Source: Paracoccaceae bacterium
GTDB lineage: Bacteria; Pseudomonadota; Alphaproteobacteria; Rhodobacterales; Rhodobacteraceae
DNA length: 64,000 bases
Reading direction: 5' to 3'
Assembly (NCBI GenBank): GCA_002402045.2
Contig: NVUX02000026.1
Coordinates: 1 to 64,000, forward strand
Of this stretch, positions 60,429 to 64,000 are shown piece by piece. Below the pieces are notes generated by a model. That model searched no databases. It was not told the origin of the DNA and saw only the letters and a program-made list of their open reading frames with translations. How positions within the stretch are numbered: the first letter of the stretch is position 1; each line of letters opens with the position of its first letter. The translations under genes and the position numbers were made by a program.

Positions 60429-61732
60429 CAGACCTAACCCCCCGCGAAATCGTATCTGAGCTAGACCGCTATATCATCGGCCAAAATGACGCCAAGCGCG
60501 CCGTGGCTGTAGCCCTGCGCAACCGATGGCGGCGGCAGCGGCTAAGCGATGAATTGCGAGACGAGGTTTACCCAAAAAACATCCTTATGATCGGGCCAAC
60601 GGGCGTTGGAAAAACCGAGATCAGCCGCCGGCTGGCCAAGCTCACCAACGCCCCCTTCATTAAGGTTGAGGCCACAAAGTTCACCGAAGTGGGCTATGTG
60701 GGCCGCGATGTAGAGCAGATTATCCGAGACCTGATTGACGGTGCTATCGTGATGACCCGCGAAAAAATGCGGGAGGATGTGGACGCCAAAGCCCATGCCG
60801 CCGCTGAAGAGCGGGTGATTGACGCCCTCGCCGGAAGTGAATCCCGCGAGCAAACCCGTGAAATGTTTCGCAAAAAGCTGCGGGACGGGTTGATGGATGA
60901 TAAAGAGATCGAGCTTGAGATGGCTGATACCTCCAACCCCATGCAAATGATGGATATTCCGGGCCAGCCCGGTGCTGGCATGGGCATGATGAACCTTGGC
61001 GACATGCTTGGAAATGCCTTTGGCGGCCGCACCAAAAAGCGCAAAGTGAGGGTGGCGGATAGCTACAAATTGCTGGTTGCCGAAGAGGCCGACAAGCTGC
61101 TCGATGAAGAAACCGTTAACAAAAAGGCTATTGAGGCTGTTGAGCAACAGGGGATTGTATTCCTTGACGAGATCGACAAAGTTTGCGCGCGCTCTGATGC
61201 CCGTGGCGGCGATGTATCGCGTGAGGGCGTGCAGCGCGATTTGCTCCCGCTCATTGAAGGCACCACGGTTTCCACAAAATACGGACCGGTGAAAACCGAC
61301 CATATCCTGTTTATTGCATCGGGCGCGTTTCACATTTCCAAGCCAAGTGACTTGTTGCCAGAGCTTCAGGGGCGCTTGCCGATCAGGGTAGAGCTTCAGG
61401 CGCTGACCGAAGGGGATTTTGTGCGGATTTTGACAGAAACCGACAATGCGCTTACATTACAATATACGGCGCTTATGGCCACCGAAGAGGTGAATGTTGA
61501 ATTCACTACCGACGGCATCGCGGCACTCGCTAAGATTGCGGCCGAGGTAAACCAGTCGGTCGAAAACATTGGCGCGCGGCGGCTTTATACGGTTTTGGAA
61601 CGGGTTTTTGAGGAGCTCAGCTTTGAAGCGCCAGACCGTAGCGGTGATCACGTAATTGTGAACGCTGGGTTTGTGGAAAAACACCTTGGGGAACTGAGCC
61701 GAAGCAGCGATATTTCTCGCTATGTGCTTTGA
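60425..61732 (+). CDS. hslU: ATP-dependent protease HslU, ATPase subunit
   Basis: A 435-residue AAA+ unfoldase of the ClpX/HslU type. Walker A is GPTGVGKT (residues 57-64), Walker B is [10 protein letters not shown], and sensor and C-terminal segments [11 protein letters not shown] and [14 protein letters not shown] are intact; the C terminus SDISRYVL is the tail that activates HslV. The N-terminal [15 protein letters not shown] is standard. The I domain (about 110-230) is present and rich in methionine around [12 protein letters not shown]. Confidence 0.95.
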   Translation: MTDLTPREIVSELDRYIIGQNDAKRAVAVALRNRWRRQRLSDELRDEVYPKNILMIGPTGVGKTEISRRLAKLTNAPFIKVEATKFTEVGYVGRDVEQIIRDLIDGAIVMTREKMREDVDAKAHAAAEERVIDALAGSESREQTREMFRKKLRDGLMDDKEIELEMADTSNPMQMMDIPGQPGAGMGMMNLGDMLGNAFGGRTKKRKVRVADSYKLLVAEEADKLLDEETVNKKAIEAVEQQGIVFLDEIDKVCARSDARGGDVSREGVQRDLLPLIEGTTVSTKYGPVKTDHILFIASGAFHISKPSDLLPELQGRLPIRVELQALTEGDFVRILTETDNALTLQYTALMATEEVNVEFTTDGIAALAKIAAEVNQSVENIGARRLYTVLERVFEELSFEAPDRSGDHVIVNAGFVEKHLGELSRSSDISRYVL

Positions 61733-61820
61733 CAACCTAAGGTTTATTTGATAAACATTGATTGCATTAAATACCAAGAGTAGACTCGAGACGATTCTTC
61801 AACCAGTAGGAAAGAACATT

Positions 61821-63308
61821 ATGAAAAAACATATTTTAATGGCCACAACCGCCCTCGCTATTGGCTTTGCCGCCCCAGTAGCAGCCCAAGATGATTTTGC
61901 CGGATTCTCCGAAGGCATCCTTGCGATGATCGGTAGCCAAGGCGCCACGGTTTCCTTTGACGAACGCAATGTTGGCGCTGATGGCTCGGTAGAGCTGGTT
62001 GGCTTTTCGATGGCGGCCCCTGATGGCGAAATGACAGTGCGTGCTGACTGGCTCAAAGGTGTGCCATCGGCGACTACCCCCGGGCAAGTTACGTTTACAC
62101 TCTCTCCCAATGCTTCGGTCACCCTTAATGATCCGGATTCTGGCGAGCATATCATCAACATTTCAAATTCCGGCCTTGTGATCACACTTGATGGCATCAC
62201 CAGCGGCCAAAGCGCACCGGTGCTGAACTTTTCGGTGATGGCCGATAGCCTCGGCTTTACCTCGGGCAATCCGGCAGACCCGATCATCAAAGCGCTCGAT
62301 ATTGAATTTACCGACCTAAGCCAAACGGTTTCGCTAACCACTGCCACCATGTTGCTTACGGGTATTACCGGCCTTTCGGCAGTTGATATGAATTACGATA
62401 TCAATACACCAGATGATGGCCAGATGGCCTCTGACAGTCAGATGGTAGACCTCAGTATCGCATTTCAAATCGTAGCAGATGATGATGAGCAAAATTTCTT
62501 TGACTATCTCTCTGGCACCACCACCGCTTTTATTGAACTGAGCGCAGGGGCCTCCTCGGCCACAGCCAAGATCAATAATTCTGACGCGCGTATCGCCTAT
62601 ACTGGCACATCTGCTGGCACCGAAATTGTGCTCCGGGCTGAAAACGGGTATCTGAATATCACTGAGGAAGTTTCAAATTCGCAATTTTCCTTTAGCGAAT
62701 TCAATGTAGATGGCATGCCATTGCCACCGTTTGATGTATCTCTTGACCAGCTCCGGATCAATTTTTCTACGCCAACCGTGGACCATGGCAGCTTTGAAAC
62801 CGCCAATGCCGAAATTGCATTGCGCAACCTTGTTGTGTCTGATTCGATTTATTCGATGTTTGACCCCGAGCAAAACATTACCCGCAGCCCGGTGAATGTG
62901 GTGGCCAACCTGAGCGCAAATGTGCAGCCGAGCATTGACTGGGCTAACCCGGAACAGGCCATGATGAGCGGCGACCCTGCCGATATTGGCGCGGTTCAGG
63001 ATATTACCATCAACGAAGTGCTGATCACTGCTGGTGGTGCTGAAATCACAGCGACCGGTAGTGCAACGATTGATAACTCAATGGGCTTCCCCTTCCCAAC
63101 AGGTAAGGTGACTATCACTGCCGCAGGCGTGCAAGCGCTGGTAAACGGGCTGGTGGCGATGGGTGTTATCCCGCAAGCTGAAGCTGGCATGGCTATGGGC
63201 ATGATGATGGCCTTTGCGCGGCCCGGCGAAAATGCTGACGAGTTTATCTCGGATATCGAGTTCTCACCTGAAGGCATTACGGCGAATGGTGTTCCCCTGC
63301 CTATGTAA
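61821..63308 (+). CDS. exported DUF2125-family protein
   Basis: A 495-residue protein with a signal peptide (MKKHILMATTALAIGFAAPVAA, cut before QDDF). The rest is almost wholly beta-strand-like, acidic and rich in Thr, Ser and Ala, with the ending EFISDIEFSPEGITANGVPLPM typical of DUF2125 proteins. The ATG at 61821 has an AGGAAAG site. DUF2125 proteins are common in Rhodobacterales and are of unknown function; a periplasmic or outer-membrane-linked role is likely. A terminator follows. Confidence 0.72.
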   Translation: MKKHILMATTALAIGFAAPVAAQDDFAGFSEGILAMIGSQGATVSFDERNVGADGSVELVGFSMAAPDGEMTVRADWLKGVPSATTPGQVTFTLSPNASVTLNDPDSGEHIINISNSGLVITLDGITSGQSAPVLNFSVMADSLGFTSGNPADPIIKALDIEFTDLSQTVSLTTATMLLTGITGLSAVDMNYDINTPDDGQMASDSQMVDLSIAFQIVADDDEQNFFDYLSGTTTAFIELSAGASSATAKINNSDARIAYTGTSAGTEIVLRAENGYLNITEEVSNSQFSFSEFNVDGMPLPPFDVSLDQLRINFSTPTVDHGSFETANAEIALRNLVVSDSIYSMFDPEQNITRSPVNVVANLSANVQPSIDWANPEQAMMSGDPADIGAVQDITINEVLITAGGAEITATGSATIDNSMGFPFPTGKVTITAAGVQALVNGLVAMGVIPQAEAGMAMGMMMAFARPGENADEFISDIEFSPEGITANGVPLPM

Positions 63309-63330
63309 GGCTGGTTTAACCCAAATAATT

Positions 63331-63359
63331 AAGGCCGTAGCTTAGCTGCGGCCTTTTTT
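63331..63359. terminator. terminator between the DUF2125 gene and the convergent smr gene
   Basis: AAGGCCGTAGC pairs with GCTGCGGCCTT (one T-G pair, loop TTA) and runs into six T residues on the plus strand. The 3' half overlaps the end of the smr coding sequence. Confidence 0.8.
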
Positions 63360-63938
63360 CTTGAGATACACATAATAGGCCCCGCCGCCGCCATGCCGCA
63401 AATGCGCAGAGCTGATTTGCAAGATCATCGGGTGCATATCGGGCGTGCCGAGCCATTGCGGCAGGGCGTGCCGCAGCACACCGTTGCGCGTCGGCATTAT
63501 GCCGATCTCATCGCGCGTGGTGTTGCCTTTTCCAGTGATCACCAGCACCAGCCGCAAACCGCGCGCATGGCTCGAAAGGATAAACCCGCGCAGAGCGCCA
63601 TGGGCCTGCGCCGCTGTCATCCCATGCAAATCTATCCGGGCTTCGGGCGCTTTTTTACCCTTTCGCAGCTTATCATGCGTGCGTTTATCCAGCACCTGTG
63701 GCACGCGGGAAAGCGGCTGCATCGGGTCTGCCGCCAGATCAAACCGCAGGCGAGGTTCCGGCCTACCATTCATGACAAACGATTTGACGGGCCGCGGTGA
63801 ATTCACCTCTGGCAGCTTGGCTTGAACGATAGGCGCGGGGGGCACATAGCTGACGGTATGCAATGGCTCAGCCGATTGCTTTACCAGATCCCACAGCTGC
63901 TGGTCCTCGTCCGAGAGGGTTTTTCTGCGCCGAGCCAT
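63342..63938 (-). CDS. Smr/MutS2-domain protein
   Basis: A 198-residue protein with a disordered N-terminal half and a C-terminal Smr domain (about 105-195) carrying the marks IDLHGMT, LVLVITGKG and HLRHGGGGAYYVYL (the HGxG loop). Smr domains bind or cut nucleic acids; stand-alone versions act as DNA-nicking or RNA nucleases in some bacteria. It begins 3 bases after the stop of another minus-strand gene, so they are cotranscribed. Confidence 0.85.
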   Translation of the reverse strand: MARRRKTLSDEDQQLWDLVKQSAEPLHTVSYVPPAPIVQAKLPEVNSPRPVKSFVMNGRPEPRLRFDLAADPMQPLSRVPQVLDKRTHDKLRKGKKAPEARIDLHGMTAAQAHGALRGFILSSHARGLRLVLVITGKGNTTRDEIGIMPTRNGVLRHALPQWLGTPDMHPMILQISSAHLRHGGGGAYYVYLKKKGRS

Positions 63939-63941
63939 GGG

Positions 63942-64000
63942 TTACTGGCCCCTAAGGCGGGCCGCTGTGGCGTTGGGAATAAGTGTAATCATCTCGCCCG
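63942..64000 (-). CDS. 3' end of a further minus-strand gene, perhaps mltA
   Basis: The last codons EMITLIPNATAARLRGQ and a TAA stop are visible before the window ends. In Rhodobacterales a lytic transglycosylase A gene often precedes this smr gene, and the tail is compatible with its C-terminal region, but too little is present to decide. Confidence 0.35.
   Translation of the reverse strand, partial: GEMITLIPNATAARLRGQ

Noticed and set aside
1-64000. CRISPR arrays, insertion sequences, prophage or toxin-antitoxin genes
   Set aside because: No regularly spaced direct repeats, no transposase or integrase motifs and no small paired genes were found.

Overview
The window reads as one chromosomal stretch of an alphaproteobacterium, most likely a marine Rhodobacterales (Roseobacter-group) species. 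This rests on the dense uptake and sugar-acid catabolism operons, the hslV/hslU, Smr and DUF2125 neighbourhood, the mdeRAB-type methionine lyase cluster and moderate-to-high GC. It is an inference from gene content; there is no rRNA or tRNA gene to confirm it. I saw no CRISPR array, insertion sequence, integrase or phage gene.

Layout. (1) 49-6481, minus strand: a DeoR/GlpR-type regulator followed by a complete UgpABCE-type ABC importer, a GpdQ-like metallophosphodiesterase and a HAD-IIB phosphatase; probably uptake and trimming of a phosphorylated polyol or glycerophosphodiester. (2) 6702-15775: a hexuronate locus. uxaC, a TRAP transporter (dctPQM), kduI, kduD and uxuB run leftward; a GntR regulator and kdgK run rightward from a shared CTAG-rich control region. 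(3) 15795-18510: a degraded patch, with an MFS transporter whose first helix is out of frame and an SMP-30 lactonase with a frameshift and three internal deletions, beside an intact LacI-type regulator. (4) 18878-32542, plus strand: an oligosaccharide operon with an ABC importer, a GH2 beta-mannosidase, a GH43 beta-xylosidase-type enzyme, two TIM-barrel isomerases/epimerases, two Gfo/Idh/MocA oxidoreductases and an aldo/keto reductase. (5) 32555-36054: two divergent sugar-acid dehydratases (XylD-type and UxaA-type). (6) 36103-48740: the D-xylose locus (xylFHG importer, ROK-type XylR, xylB-xylA-galM), with a CRTAC1 protein and a MauG-like di-haem protein inserted, then uxuA. (7) 48769-52911: mdeB, mdeA and an Lrp-type mdeR for methionine breakdown to methanethiol and 2-oxobutyrate. 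(8) 52965-64000: housekeeping and cell-envelope genes (NadM-Nudix, WecA/MraY-like transferase, DUF4139 protein, trpB, hslV, a membrane protein, hslU, DUF2125 protein, Smr protein, and the end of one more gene).

Together, regions 2-6 form a catabolic island for a glycan containing glucuronate, xylose and mannose. Imported oligosaccharides are cut in the cytoplasm; xylose enters through XylA/XylB; glucuronate goes through UxaC, UxuB, UxuA and KdgK to KDPG; unsaturated uronates enter through KduI and KduD. Two nearly identical palindromes of the type TTTAATTTGAC-N4-AAATTAAA lie over -35-like boxes in front of xylF and xylB and define a likely XylR regulon. All four binding-protein-dependent transporter operons carry a strong stem-loop just after the binding-protein gene.
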